64,000 nucleotides of DNA from Usnea hakonensis (lineage: Eukaryota > Ascomycota > Lecanoromycetes > Lecanorales > Parmeliaceae), in assembly GCA_013423325.1 (NCBI GenBank), contig BLJB01000139.1:1-64000 (forward strand), in the 5' to 3' direction. This document shows, in pieces, positions 35,883 through 46,289 of the stretch (positions are counted from its first letter, which is position 1; every line of letters begins with the position of its first letter). A model generated the notes under the pieces. The model ran no database searches. It had not been told where the DNA came from and worked only from the letters and a program-made list of their open reading frames with translations. A program made the translations under genes and the position numbers.

Positions 35883-36434
35883 ATGAGTGTAGCTGGACTC
35901 CTGCCTCAACATATCAGAAACCTCATCAGTAGGTTCCCTGGACAGCCGTCTCCAATCTTCATAGCATGCTGATCATGCGAGAACAGTGTCTAAAGACATT
36001 GAGCAAATCTCAGCAGTTCTGCATGCCTATCAAGATGCTCTCAATAACGCAAACGTTGAAGACGCCGTGAAGCTTTACACTCAAGATGGCATCGTCATGC
36101 CCCAACACTCTCCATCATTCGTCGGTATCGCCAATGTGCGCAAGGCATACGAAGGCTTCTTCGACATCATTAAATTTGATGTCAAGTTTGATATCCAGGA
36201 GATCGTACCTGTCAGCCCTGAATACGCCTTCGCTCGTAAGTAACGAGTAGGACCTTTGCATTGAAACATACCAGCTGACAAAATGCAGGTACCAACTCGG
36301 CCGGTACCACTGTTATTAAGGGTCGTGGCAAAGGAAATGAGGCGAATCAGGAACTGTTTGTCTTCAGAAAGGCTAACAGCGAGTGGAAAATCGCACGCTA
36401 CTGCTTCTCGACAACGAATCCGCCTCCGCAGTAA
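35883..36434 (+). CDS. SnoaL-like/DUF4440-type NTF2-fold protein (copy 1)
   Basis: Three exons (35883-35928, 35987-36235, 36289-36434) give 146 residues. The NTF2-like pattern is clear: EQISAVLHAYQDALNNANVEDAVKLYTQDGIVM at the start of the cone, then FDIQEIVPVSPEYAFARTNS and ELFVFRKANSEWKIARYCF at the end. The family includes stress-related and catalytic members (ketosteroid isomerase fold); no active-site pair is certain here. The first intron (donor GTAGGT, branch CTGAT, acceptor CAG) splits an in-frame ATG between its first and second base. Translation from ATG 35883 would add 15 residues before that Met. A second NTF2-fold gene lies about 950 bases downstream on the same strand. Confidence 0.78.
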
Positions 36435-37386
36435 GGTCAGCTTGGCTGGCTTAACAAGAATGACGTGAAAATATGAAATTTCATAGAAGGCGGACGAAGC
36501 TTGGTTGGAAATCAAAAATCGAAAGGGAAGGGTGGGCATTGAAAGGAGGCTGGTGCTAAAGATAGATTGGATACGTCTGAAGTATAGCAGATGCAAAAGC
36601 AAGTCTTTGATAGTCCTTTGATCTCATTCGTCATGCATTATCCAACTCTGCCCCTCCTAGTGATCGCGTGATAGAGCAACAGCGTTTCGTGGAGAGCTCT
36701 GGTCATGGAAGCGCGATGTCCGCCGCCTGGCGATCGAACGGTACAACTTCAATTTGGTCCTTGTTTAAGCCTCTTGTCTTGTCACAGAAAGACTTACTGT
36801 CAGTGTAATCCATGGAAAGGTAGCTGGTTGTACGGACGCCACGTAGTACAGCGCTGGTTTGATTTGTGAGGTATTTGCAATCATGCGATGCATTTCTGAT
36901 TTGTACTATATTGCTTTGTAATTCATTCCATCGAGACGATCATTACGGTTAGAAAGGTGCAAATCAATGCATGAAAAGATCTTCAGTGCAACCTGTCTGC
37001 ATGGTCAAATGCAGGTGTTTGGTTGCAATGGTTCGATGGGGTTAGCGTTATATCGGTCAAGCCCTAGTGCAACTTAGTGGTTAGTTCAGCCCTATCAACC
37101 CCAGCGCCGATCAATCCTTACAAAGCAGATTTCAAAGGACCATCCGCGCATCTGTTGAGTCTTACCAACCATCGATCGGTGCTAAATGGTCTAAGCATTG
37201 ATGATGGAAGACTATCGAACGCCAATACCTGTACCTGAGAGTCTGGCCCATCTGAGCCTGTCGAGGCGGATGAGCTGGACGTTTAAGTGCAACTCCCAAA
37301 CATGTGCCTCGCTCTCACTACCTCCCAAGTCCCTATATCTACGCTTTGTCGCTCTTTGACCGGTATCAAAAATTGCTTTTGCCATA
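36435..37386. other. Intergenic region between the two SnoaL-like genes
   Basis: About 950 bases with no recognisable gene; presumed 3' UTR of copy 1 and promoter of copy 2. Confidence 0.45.
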
Positions 37387-37971
37387 ATGTCATCCTCAAC
37401 ACCTGCCGAAGTCGTCAGAACGCTACTCAGCAACACACTCAATAGTGAGGTTCGTTCGCTCCGCACTTGTGCCAAACCCTAGTATTGCTGGATATTGACC
37501 GCCGAGCAGGTAGTCAGAGAGCTTGTTGCGCCCGATGCAACCTATGTCTCCCTCACCTATGACAACCCCGACCTTACGAAGATTCTGCCATACGCAGGGA
37601 GCCACAAACAAGGTACTAAGCCTTCTTGCCTACAATGAGCGGCAGTTCTTACAGTCGCCCTAGCCGGCCCGCAAGCTATCATCGATACCTTTGCCACCGT
37701 CGATCGGATTTGGGCCAAGGAAGGCTTTGAGATCCAAAGTCTGTTTGGCGTTGGAGAAGATGTAGCGGTCTTTGGCAGTTTCACTTATCGCTCGAGATCC
37801 TTGGGGCAGGTGAGCGTCAGCCCATTCTCGATCTGGTGCAAGGTCAATGAAGAGAAGAAAATCACATACATGCAATTCATGGAAGACACTCTCGGGTCGA
37901 CAGATAGCTTCAAGAAAGGGGGACAGAAGCAGTACGTCGTGTTTGAAGAGAAGGGAGAGATTGAGGTCTAG
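37387..37971 (+). CDS. SnoaL-like NTF2-fold protein (copy 2)
   Basis: Three exons (37387-37449, about 37510-37612, 37655-37971) give about 160 residues. The order is MSSSTPAEVVRTLLSNTL, VVRELVAPDATYVSLTYDN, GPQAIIDTFATVDRIW, then GEDVAVFGSFTYRS, PFSIWCKVNEEKKITYMQFM and a C-terminal YVVFEEKGEIEV. This matches fungal polyketide-cyclase-like proteins of about 150-160 residues. The second intron (37613-37654) is only 42 nt, near the lower limit. The exact end of intron 1 is uncertain by one codon (CAG). It is only distantly similar to copy 1, so a recent tandem duplication is unlikely. Confidence 0.75.
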
Positions 37972-38734
37972 CTGGATTGAACAAGGGTCTCAGCGACAAG
38001 ACGGTTTTTGGCAAGCATTGAAATTTTGCAACCTCGTTCCTATGTGGTCTTGTGCCACTGGAATGGATGAGTGGCGATGAAGATACGGCGCCTTTAGTCC
38101 AGACTCTGAGATTATGATCTAAATGAAATTCTTGGTGCTGTTATTATGTTTCGGAAGCATGAGAGGATGATAGCTCAGGTATTCTTTCCTTAATCTTTTC
38201 GAAAGCTATCATTGATGCATCCATCCACTGATGTTAAAGTACCTTCCACCACTTCCGACGCCATGACCATACTTGATTTGGACTTGGGAGGCAAGGAAGC
38301 GAAACAATATGTATAAAATAAGGCTGAACATGGCCAAAAAGATACTAGTCATAATCCACGATAATAGTGACTTCCGGTCTAGACCCCACTTCTCTCTTCC
38401 CACCTTCCCACATGGTACACGTGCACTTCCGCTCAAAAGTAAAACAGCTGACCGAAGCGTCCTCTTGCTTCGGGAGTTGACTTTTGGCAGTGCCAGTTTC
38501 CAAGCTTCCAAGCTTCCAACTTCCCACTGAGTAATGATGATGAGCGTAGCTCCAAATTAACGATATACAGGATAAGCTGAGACCGGAAAGTATCTCACTC
38601 TCCTTGCTGCATTGATATTTGATATCGGCTCCCTTTTCACAGCTCTCGTCATTATCCTTTACAAGTTGCGATTGGAATTAGACTTGTCCATCAATGAATC
38701 TCCGAATGCAAGCTCTGCGCTTCAAGCTGCTAGA
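37972..38734. other. Intergenic region
   Basis: 3' flank of the second SnoaL-like gene and upstream region of the secreted-protein gene. Contains tandem CCAAGCTT (38501-38516). No gene recognised. Confidence 0.4.
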
Positions 38735-39427
38735 ATGCTGACTGTCATCTACCTCCCATCCCTCCTCTTCTTACTCTTACTACACTACCATTTGACATGG
38801 GCTCAGAATAGCGTTGGCAGCTTCTTCACAGCAATCTACCTTAATGGCGCTCCTGTCGCCTCCTATCAGGAGTCCTGCGCTGACATGGGCCAATCGCAAT
38901 ACTGCTGCGCTTCTGGTCAATCATGCGCCTGGGACGATGCAGGAAAAGTCGCATGCTGTGCGTCTGGATACACTTGTCAGGGTAGCCCATATAGCTCGAG
39001 TGCAGGCGCTGCTGGGCAGTATTACACTTCTTCATCGTCCTCGTGGAATCAGGCGGGGCAAACCACGACGATCTACGAAAGTGCGAGTCAGAACGTTGTC
39101 CCTATCGTGCCCTTGACAGCGGCAACTGTCGAGTCCTATTACACCCCAACGACAACGAGCTATTACGTTCCCACCACATCAACAACACCTCCTTATACTG
39201 TGACAACGACAGCGGGAGCAGGACAACAGGCGGAGGTGACGAACTCGGGTACTTGTGCAGAGGGATATACCACCTTGGTGGAAGCGAATGTCGGTGCTCC
39301 TACACGAATTGTGAACTGTTATGTCATTATCAATGAGGGTGGAAAGAGATCGCAGGGCCAGAACAGCGGATTTGAGGTGTTGCTGGGAGCTCTGGGTTTC
39401 CTTGCTGTTGCGAGAGGCATGCTATGA
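38735..39427 (+). CDS. Secreted Cys-rich, Ser/Thr-rich protein, probably GPI-anchored
   Basis: Intronless frame of 230 residues from ATG 38735. A strong signal peptide (LPSLLFLLLLHYHLTWAQ) is followed by an N-terminal domain with about eight Cys (SCADMGQSQYCCASGQSC, ACCASGYTC), spaced as in small fungal extracellular domains. A Ser/Thr/Tyr-rich stalk follows (YYTPTTTSYYVPTTSTTPP), probably O-glycosylated. The C-terminus is hydrophobic (FEVLLGALGFLAVARGML) after a small-residue region (NSG), which fits a GPI-attachment signal. No enzyme domain is visible; a cell-wall or surface role is inferred. Confidence 0.75.
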   Translation: MLTVIYLPSLLFLLLLHYHLTWAQNSVGSFFTAIYLNGAPVASYQESCADMGQSQYCCASGQSCAWDDAGKVACCASGYTCQGSPYSSSAGAAGQYYTSSSSSWNQAGQTTTIYESASQNVVPIVPLTAATVESYYTPTTTSYYVPTTSTTPPYTVTTTAGAGQQAEVTNSGTCAEGYTTLVEANVGAPTRIVNCYVIINEGGKRSQGQNSGFEVLLGALGFLAVARGML

Positions 39428-39737
39428 TAGTGATGCATAATGAATACGAATTTATATTTGCGCATCCGGAGCGTCTGGGCCATTCATCCATATGTCCTAA
39501 ATATGTGGATTTGGGCTCTGTGGTTCTAACGAAGCATAAAACTTTCCCGCACTTTACCTGTAGTAGCCGTCAGCCTTGTGCGGCTGCAGGCTGTACGAGT
39601 ACTCTAGGATTACGGATTCGTAGTGTCAGGTAATCTGTAATTTATAGCGGCCCAGAGTAATCGCCACTCCCTCAGGGATCCCGGTAGCTCTTTGATACCC
39701 GCACCGCTCTCTTGTCATCTCACTAGTAGGAACAACA
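39428..39737. other. Short intergenic region
   Basis: About 310 bases between the secreted-protein gene and the Zn2Cys6 gene. No motif recognised with confidence. Confidence 0.4.
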
Positions 39738-42366
39738 ATGGAGGCAGCCTTTGACTATTCGCAGAATGCACCTGTGGTGCCTATCGTACCAGAGGATGAC
39801 GAAGTCGAAGTCGAACATGAAGCCCCCGTTACCCGAGCGAAAGTACAACAGGGTACCATTGGAGCTTGCGATGCCTGTCGGATGAGGAAAGTTCGCTGTC
39901 TTGCCAATGAGGATGCGAGGTCTTCGAAGTGTCAACGCTGCGCGAGAGCAAACAGAGAATGTGTATGATCTCTGATACCCCCTCATCTCAAATGCATAGA
40001 GTCTTGGAGATCCAGAGGCTAATGAGATTTAAGATATACACGACGCACAGCAAGACTCGCCGCCGAAAAAGGACTGATACAAGGGTGAAGGAGCTCGAAC
40101 AGCGGGTTGCGGAAATGAGCTTCCTCCTGGAACACGGGAGGAGTAGCTCCACACCGTCGAGCGTCGAGAAAGAGGACGATACTGTCGATACTCACGGGAA
40201 TCATGAGGATGTTGGGGGCGTCTACTCATTTCCGAATAGCCGTACGAGTCCAGGAATATCTACCAATGACGACCCGTGGGTGGGCCGCGGCACAGATTTT
40301 GGACTTGCGCATAATGGCCCATTGTCCAACCAGACCTGGAAACAAGCTACGGAATCGTCTGATCCATTGTGTATTGCCCCGGATGTAATCGATCGTGGCA
40401 TCCTGAGCTTGTCCAAGGCGACGGAGATATATCAAAACTATGTCGACGCTCTCCTGCCGCAATATCCAGCAGTCCCGCTAAGCTATTCGGTGACCGAGCT
40501 CCGATCCAAAAAACCTGTCCTCTTCTTGGCTGTGCTGGCGGCAAGTTCAGGAGCTTCAGATCCATCTCTGAACAGTAGACTGAACCAAGAGATTCAGCGC
40601 GTATACGCCACCAAGGTCTCCATTCAGGGACTCAAGTCGCTCGAGCTGGTACAGGCTCTTTTGGTTTCGATCCTCTGGACTTATCCTCCAGACAGATTCG
40701 AGGATCTGAAGTTTCATCAACAGATACACATGGCAGCTACAATGGCATTGGATCTGGGGCTAAATAAAAAGCCAAAAGGGACGTCGATAGTTCAGCAACC
40801 CTCTCAACATCCCGATCCAGCTGAGGGTCGAAGGTCCCCGAGCGTGACGACAAGATTCCCCGTCGGGCAACCTTTCGACGTCTCTCATGAGGCAGAAACT
40901 GCAAACCATGTCATGGCCCCAAGGAAGTATTTGCCTGATAGTGGCTCCTTAGAGTGTCGCAGAACATTGCTGGGATGTTATCTGTTTTGCGCTTCAGTAT
41001 CGATGAGTCTGCGCCTTCCGAATTTCCTGCGTTGGTCTTCTTGGATGGCAGATTGCTCTGAGGTTCTGAGAACATCCCCAGATGCTGAACCTACCGATAA
41101 GCGTTTTGTGGCATGGGTACAGCTACAACGTATCGTTGAGGAGTGCGGAACAAACTTCGCGTTGGATAGTCCTGATGATACTGTCAGCCTGGCAGATGAA
41201 CGCGCTCAGCTCATGCTTCAAAATTACGAGAAACAATTGGAAGCATGGAGACATCAAGCTATTAGCAATGGTAGTATCATGAACCGTAATACTTCCAGTG
41301 CTGGTCTGCCAGATCTCCCGCTAATGGTCATCTAGCTTTTCTGGAGATCACCTACCATGCAAATAACATTTACCTGCACGAAATCGCCCTGCACCCTGAT
41401 CACGACGCCGAAGACTTTAGACCACCATTTTCCGTAGCAGTGAATACATCCATGTCACATCCTGCAGCAGGAACTCTGACTCCACCGTACATCAATGCAA
41501 TTATCCAATGCATCTCTTCTTCAGATGCTTTGTTGGAGACGTTTCTAGGCATGAGGTATGTCAAACCCGAGGCACTTGCGCCCCCTTCGATCATGAATGT
41601 TATCTTTGTGGTGAATATGATGTTGGAGCAGAAAACCTTGATCGCTCCCTTGTACTATCTAGCGATCCACGTTTTACTTTGAGGATTTACTGACGTTGCT
41701 GTTCTCTGCAGCGTACAACAGATCCGCGTAACTCCGACGCTCGTCTACGTCCGCATAGTCTATGCTGTCGTCATACTTATCAAGTTGGCCTTGAGTCCTA
41801 GCACTACTGAATTCCGAAAAGTCCTCAAACCCGAGGATATCAAGGTAGCACTTTATCTCGAGAAGCTTCTCGTTCATCTCAAGGCTGTGGCTACCCTGGA
41901 CAATCATAAATCACATACCCTTGGGGCTAAATTCCTTCAGATATTGACAAAGGTCAAGGTCTGGTTTCAAAAGCAAATGAAGTCAGCAAATGGGGAGACA
42001 CGGACGGCTCCAGGCTTTAAAACTTCTGCATCAATGGACACGACACCGGAAAACCCCTTGCAGTACCCTGACAAGTTGGATTTTCTGAGCGATTTTGGCA
42101 AGGCTCCGACCACCGAAACTACAGCGTGGCTCAATCAGCCCCAACCACCCAACGAGAACTTCGATCCAAATTACTCCGTGCAGCCGTCTTGGAATGACGT
42201 GGCATTTGACTTCCCCATGGATCTCGACCCCAGCCTAATCACGCATTTGATACAGGCTGATCCAACCGCGAATGATCAAGGCGGCGAAACATTGAACATG
42301 GAAGGTTACAATCAAATGGATTACCTTCACAGCCTGCCTGACTTCGGTAGCTGGTCTATGCAATGA
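39738..42366 (+). CDS. Zn2Cys6 transcription factor
   Basis: Four exons (39738-39962, 40034-41270, 41336-41555, 41712-42366) give about 778 residues. The binuclear cluster CDACRMRKVRC-X10-CQRCARANREC lies at residues 45-75. It is directly followed, across intron 1, by the usual linker (THSKTRRRKRTDTRVKELE) and a coiled coil for dimerisation. The middle region (fungal-specific regulatory domain) includes ALDLGLNKKPK, SLECRRTLLGCYLFCASVSMSL, FLEITYHANNIYLHEIALH and VYVRIVYAVVILIKLAL. The C-terminus is acidic and Asn/Pro-rich, a likely activation domain. Two in-frame stops (41333 and 41680 areas) lie inside introns with good GTAGTA and GTATGT donors, so the gene looks intact. Targets unknown. 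Confidence 0.88.
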
Positions 42367-42684
42367 CGCGCGAGATCCTAGAGCAGGAGAGGGGAGGCCT
42401 GACTATGTCGTGCTCTGGCAGGTGTTATGATTTAGATTAAAAATTAAGTGAGTCGCGAGGTAAGGTGCGAGTAGCCTAAGCGTCTGGACCGTCGTCCCGA
42501 GGGTGGTTACTCATAATACCCGCCATGTCAAGATTCCGCTTTCCAACTATAGATATTAGATTCTCAAAACATATACTACATCACAGTGTGTCGTTGCCAT
42601 TAAATCTTTGTCGTTCTACACTAGCAAGCCAAAATCATTTTCCCCCCAATAACAGACTCATTGCTGGAATATGGAGTGGCCCTC

Positions 42685-42870
42685 ATGGAATATATATTCA
42701 TCGACGAAAAGGAATTGAGTAATATTGTTGATAGGCTTGGACAAGGTGCTATGAGAGTTGCAAATGCTTTGCTAGACGCTGCGAAGAAAGAATGGCGCAG
42801 TCATGAGCGTGACGCTATCATACGGGAACGATGGACTATCCTCGACGCTCTTTTTGAAGAGCTAGGATGA
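42685..42870 (+). CDS. Small hypothetical ORF (61 residues)
   Basis: ATG 42685 opens a 61-codon frame with a coherent, charged, helix-like composition (ELSNIVDRLGQGAMRVANAL, KKEWRSHERDAIIRERW). It starts 318 bases after the Zn2Cys6 stop on the same strand. No family recognised. It could be a short peptide gene or chance; no intron signals extend it. Confidence 0.3.
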   Translation: MEYIFIDEKELSNIVDRLGQGAMRVANALLDAAKKEWRSHERDAIIRERWTILDALFEELG

Positions 42871-44713
42871 GGACTTAGAGGGAGAGACCGAAGCATGTTT
42901 CCACATGATATGTTTCTACGCTACTCGTATTCGTCACAGCAACTTCTGAGTCGGTGAGGACATGGGCTGTTTCTCGAGGAAAAAATCAAGTAATCGCCGC
43001 TGACAAGAGAAACCCCTGGTTTTGCCTTATATCCTGCTGCAGCGGTGAGCGTGTCCTCACCCCCCCCCCCCCTCCTTTCCCCGTTTATTCAGATGAAGAA
43101 TAAAATACCGACAAAACCCCTTAGAAGTCTCCACAAGCGTCCCCCCAAGACTTGCAATTCTAAGGTACTCTAGTCCACCTCCACTATACTCTTTGGAGTG
43201 TTGCATGCCAATTCTTTTCACAAGCCTTCCCATCTTCGCCCCATCAGCTCGCAACCCTAGCAGACGCAGCTTTCTGCTCTCGAATCTAGAGCGGCATCCT
43301 AGCCCTCTTACAATCGCCCTCCCTCTCCTGAACAGGCCGAGCTTGTGGATACCGATGGCTATGCGCAGTACGTGCTCCGGTATTCTACATCTTTTTTTGG
43401 TAGGGAGTGGAGCGCTGTGGTGAGTATGTTCGATGGAGGCAAAGAGGTTTCATAATGGTAAAAAGTGCACTGTTTGTGCATGAATGTGGCGTTTGAGAGC
43501 GTGCGGAGAAGGACTGAGATGCGAATGCTCGAGAAGTATGGTTGCGATGATCATGCTTGGTGAGTTGGGGTGACATGTATATCACTGCTTGAAGATAGAG
43601 GGTAGCCGCAGGATATGTCAGGGCGAATTACGGAATTGGCACATGACGATAGACGACAGGGGAAAAATCATTTATTCAGGCAAACCTACTGCCAAATCCA
43701 CACCGTGCCAGAAAGTCTCATGCACAAATCGCAGCACATCCGTCCGAAGGCTATCTATCCCTCGCGCCACCTTCCTACCCACGCACCACAAACGCATTTC
43801 GTCAACATACGACCCCACCCCCCCGTAACCGCAAACCTTGCAACCAGGCACCACTCTACCGTCTTCGCCCTCTCAGCAGATCCTTTTGAGCCCCCGGAAA
43901 TCTTCAAAGATACATGTTTCGTTTCGGGATCGACGTACCGTCGCTCAGCACCGCACACACACACATCTCTGGAGTCAACGGGTGTTTTGATGGGGGCAAG
44001 CCGGGGGTGTTGGAGCGTAGTGCGCTTGGGGAGATGGAAAGTGGGTGGATTGGGTGATTTGGAGATGGGTTAGATAGAGATCGTTCGATCGAGTGAACGC
44101 TACCTTACTCATACTACTTGAGACGAGAAACTCGGCCGTTCTCTTCGGGAGGGTGGGAGTGTTGTCGTTTGCAGCGCTGGGGGTGGTATGGAGGGAGGGG
44201 TTTTCTTTTGGCGGGGAATGAGTTTTGGGGATGGGGGATGGGGGGGTGATGGGGGGGTGATGGGGGGCTTGTTGATGGATGAGGGGTTATGGGAGGTTGG
44301 TGGGGTTGGGTTGGGGGCTGGTATGTGTGCTGGGTTGAAAAGTGGTGGGTTGAGAGGATGGGTTGAGATTTGGGGTTTGGGTTGGGAGGGCGGGGGGTCG
44401 AGAAGTTTTACTTGCTTGCTGGTATTTTGACTGGATGGTTGATGGTTTGATCGATGTACTTGCTTCCAACCATTCGGAAATCATGACTGCTTTAGGTGGA
44501 TATAGGAGTACCTGATTGGCGACGCTCTCCACACTTGCCATGTGCACGGAGTAGCGGTACGTACTCTCTTACCGATTATAAAGCGGCGCTAACTCTAGAC
44601 CTGATACAGGTAAGTAGTAAATAACTGAGGTAAGTACAGGAGGGACGTCATGGCTTGGCACATACTCCATAACTTCTATATAGTTGTCAAACGAACACCA
44701 TACCCTCCAAACC
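42871..44713. other. Gene-poor, low-complexity region
   Basis: Includes a poly-C run near 43060, T/G- and G-rich stretches (about 44160-44420, including GATGGGGGGGTGATGGGGGG) and one weak minus-strand gene candidate, listed separately. No strong gene is seen. Confidence 0.45.
43672..44541 (-). pseudogene. Possible disrupted hypothetical gene
   Basis: On the minus strand, ATG 44541 opens MASVESVANQ. Near 43964-43672 two overlapping frames read like one protein: first VCGAERRYVDPETKHVSLK, then VPGCKVCGYGGVGSYVDEM and VLRFVHETFWHGVDL to a stop. They are out of phase near 43865-43880 with no good splice site between, and low-complexity sequence separates them from the possible start. This could be a frameshifted gene, an assembly error in G/C-rich sequence, or chance. 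No family recognised. Confidence 0.22.
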
Positions 44714-44765
44714 AAAAAAAAAAAAAAAAAAAAAAAAAAAACCCCCCCCCCNNCACAAAACCCCC

Positions 44766-44794
<29 letters not shown>
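44714..44794. other. Assembly gap flanked by artificial-looking homopolymers
   Basis: A28, C10, NN, CACAAAA, C5, then A29 ends 4 bases before the HSP31-like ATG. The two unknown bases between long homopolymers mark a gap or failed join, so the real promoter sequence here is unreliable and may be longer. Confidence 0.9.
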
Positions 44795-44796
<2 letters not shown>

Positions 44797-44798
44797 AG

Positions 44799-45518
44799 AT
44801 GGCACCCCAACGCAAAGCAATCATAGCCATAACATCCGCCCACGCCCCCCTCTACCCCGCAGGCCAAGAAACAGGCCTCTTCATCACCGAAGCCCTCCAC
44901 CCCTTCACCGTCTTCCGCACCGCCGGCTTCGCCGTCGACCTCGTCTCCGAAACAGGCTCGTACCAACCCGACTGGCTCTCGCAGCAAAAGGAGTGGCTGA
45001 AAGACGACGACCGCCGCGTCTGGGAAGACCACGGCAGCGAGTTCCGCGGGAAATTGGACCGCCTGAAGAGGCCGGGGGATGTCGAGGGTGTGCCGTATGG
45101 GCTGTTCTTCGCGTCGGCGGGACATGCGTCGCTGATTGATTATCCGGATGCGAAAGGGTTGCAGGGCATTGCGGCCAAGGTGTATGCGGACGGGGGAATC
45201 GTGTCGGCGGTGTGTCATGGGGGGGCTATTTTCCCGGGGATTCTGGATGCCGCGACGGGGAAGTCGATTATCAGCGGTAAGGAGGTGACGGGCTTCACGA
45301 CCAAAGGGGAGGAGGAAGAGGGCGTGTTGGATACGATTGTTGGTTGGAAGCGGCCTACGATTGAGAAGGCGGCGGCGGAGGCGCGCGCGACTTATGTGGC
45401 TCCTCCGGGGCCGTGGGCGGCTTTTGCGCATACGGATGGGAGGGTCGTGACGGGTGCTAATCCGGCGAGTGCGCATTTGACGGCCGAGGAGGCGGTTAGA
45501 GCTTTTGAGAAGCTTTAG
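44799..45518 (+). CDS. HSP31-like DJ-1/PfpI family protein (glyoxalase III type)
   Basis: Intronless frame, 239 residues, the length of yeast Hsp31. This class detoxifies methylglyoxal without glutathione and acts as a stress chaperone. The start MAPQRKAIIAITS, EALHPFTVFRTAGF, FFASAGHASLIDYP, the nucleophile elbow VSAVCHGGA with Cys139-His140, and the end VVTGANPASAHLTAEEAV all match the family. The conserved acidic residue upstream (QETGLFITEALHP) is present. The first 200 bases favour C-ending codons while the rest favours G-ending ones. The gap a few bases upstream prevents any promoter analysis. Confidence 0.92.
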   Translation: MAPQRKAIIAITSAHAPLYPAGQETGLFITEALHPFTVFRTAGFAVDLVSETGSYQPDWLSQQKEWLKDDDRRVWEDHGSEFRGKLDRLKRPGDVEGVPYGLFFASAGHASLIDYPDAKGLQGIAAKVYADGGIVSAVCHGGAIFPGILDAATGKSIISGKEVTGFTTKGEEEEGVLDTIVGWKRPTIEKAAAEARATYVAPPGPWAAFAHTDGRVVTGANPASAHLTAEEAVRAFEKL

Positions 45519-46289
45519 GTGGGGAAGAAAAGTGTTCATGTCCTCGTCAATCGGAAACGAACGATGGATGTTTTTTTTTTCACGGTCTCGTTGGCTCTTG
45601 TATTACCTAGACCACGATTCTTTTTATTCAAGACCAAAGTCAGTCACTGTATTTGAACATGGGTGCATTTGGTTTCAATGCAGTACGTGATATGGACACT
45701 TAGCATTCGAGTCATGGGCGGATTCCCTCGCCAACCTGCCAAAGTTCTGTTTTTGAAGTCCTATGATCGAGGACGTTGTTTATTGGCTTTTGACCGTATT
45801 AGCGGAACTTAGTACTCATAGGGGAATGAATTGAGAATAGATAGACGGCTGAATATTAACATGTAGCAGGCGCAGTAGAGAAACGGAGGACACGCAAATG
45901 TACCGAACGATAATGCATCGCCGACGATCAAAGAAAAGACATTGTTGATCCCATACGAGCTTTTAGCAGATCGTACAAATACGATGAGATCATTCAGATA
46001 TCGGCAAGGGAAAAAAAGAGCAAAGCATAGCGTTTTGTGGAGGTGAAAAAACAGATTGAGGCCATATGTCAGATCACGATTCCCCTGCGGGCACGCTAAA
46101 GCTGGTGATGGATTGTCCTTACTAACGAAAAGAGTCGACGAGATAACTGCGAAACTCGATACTCTTGTGATACCTAGCAATCTTCACGTCAGAATTTTGC
46201 AATCGATTTCGGAAAGCCATATGAATCCCATCAATCATTGACTCGGTGATTATTTAGAAGCCAACATGCCAATTCAAGCGAACCCACAG
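45519..46289. other. Convergent intergenic region
   Basis: Between the HSP31-like stop and the minus-strand F-box stop. AT-rich, no gene recognised. Confidence 0.45.

Noticed and set aside
41271..41711. Premature stops in the Zn2Cys6 gene
   Set aside because: Both stops are inside introns with valid donors, branch and acceptors; all exons join in phase.
28355..42366. Secondary-metabolite gene cluster (FAD oxidase, SnoaL pair, Zn2Cys6)
   Set aside because: There is no backbone enzyme (PKS, NRPS, terpene cyclase), and SAE2 and long intergenic gaps lie between.
44676..45539. 287-codon minus-strand frame over the HSP31-like gene
   Set aside because: It is Arg/Gly-rich, crosses the NN gap and is antisense to a clear family member.
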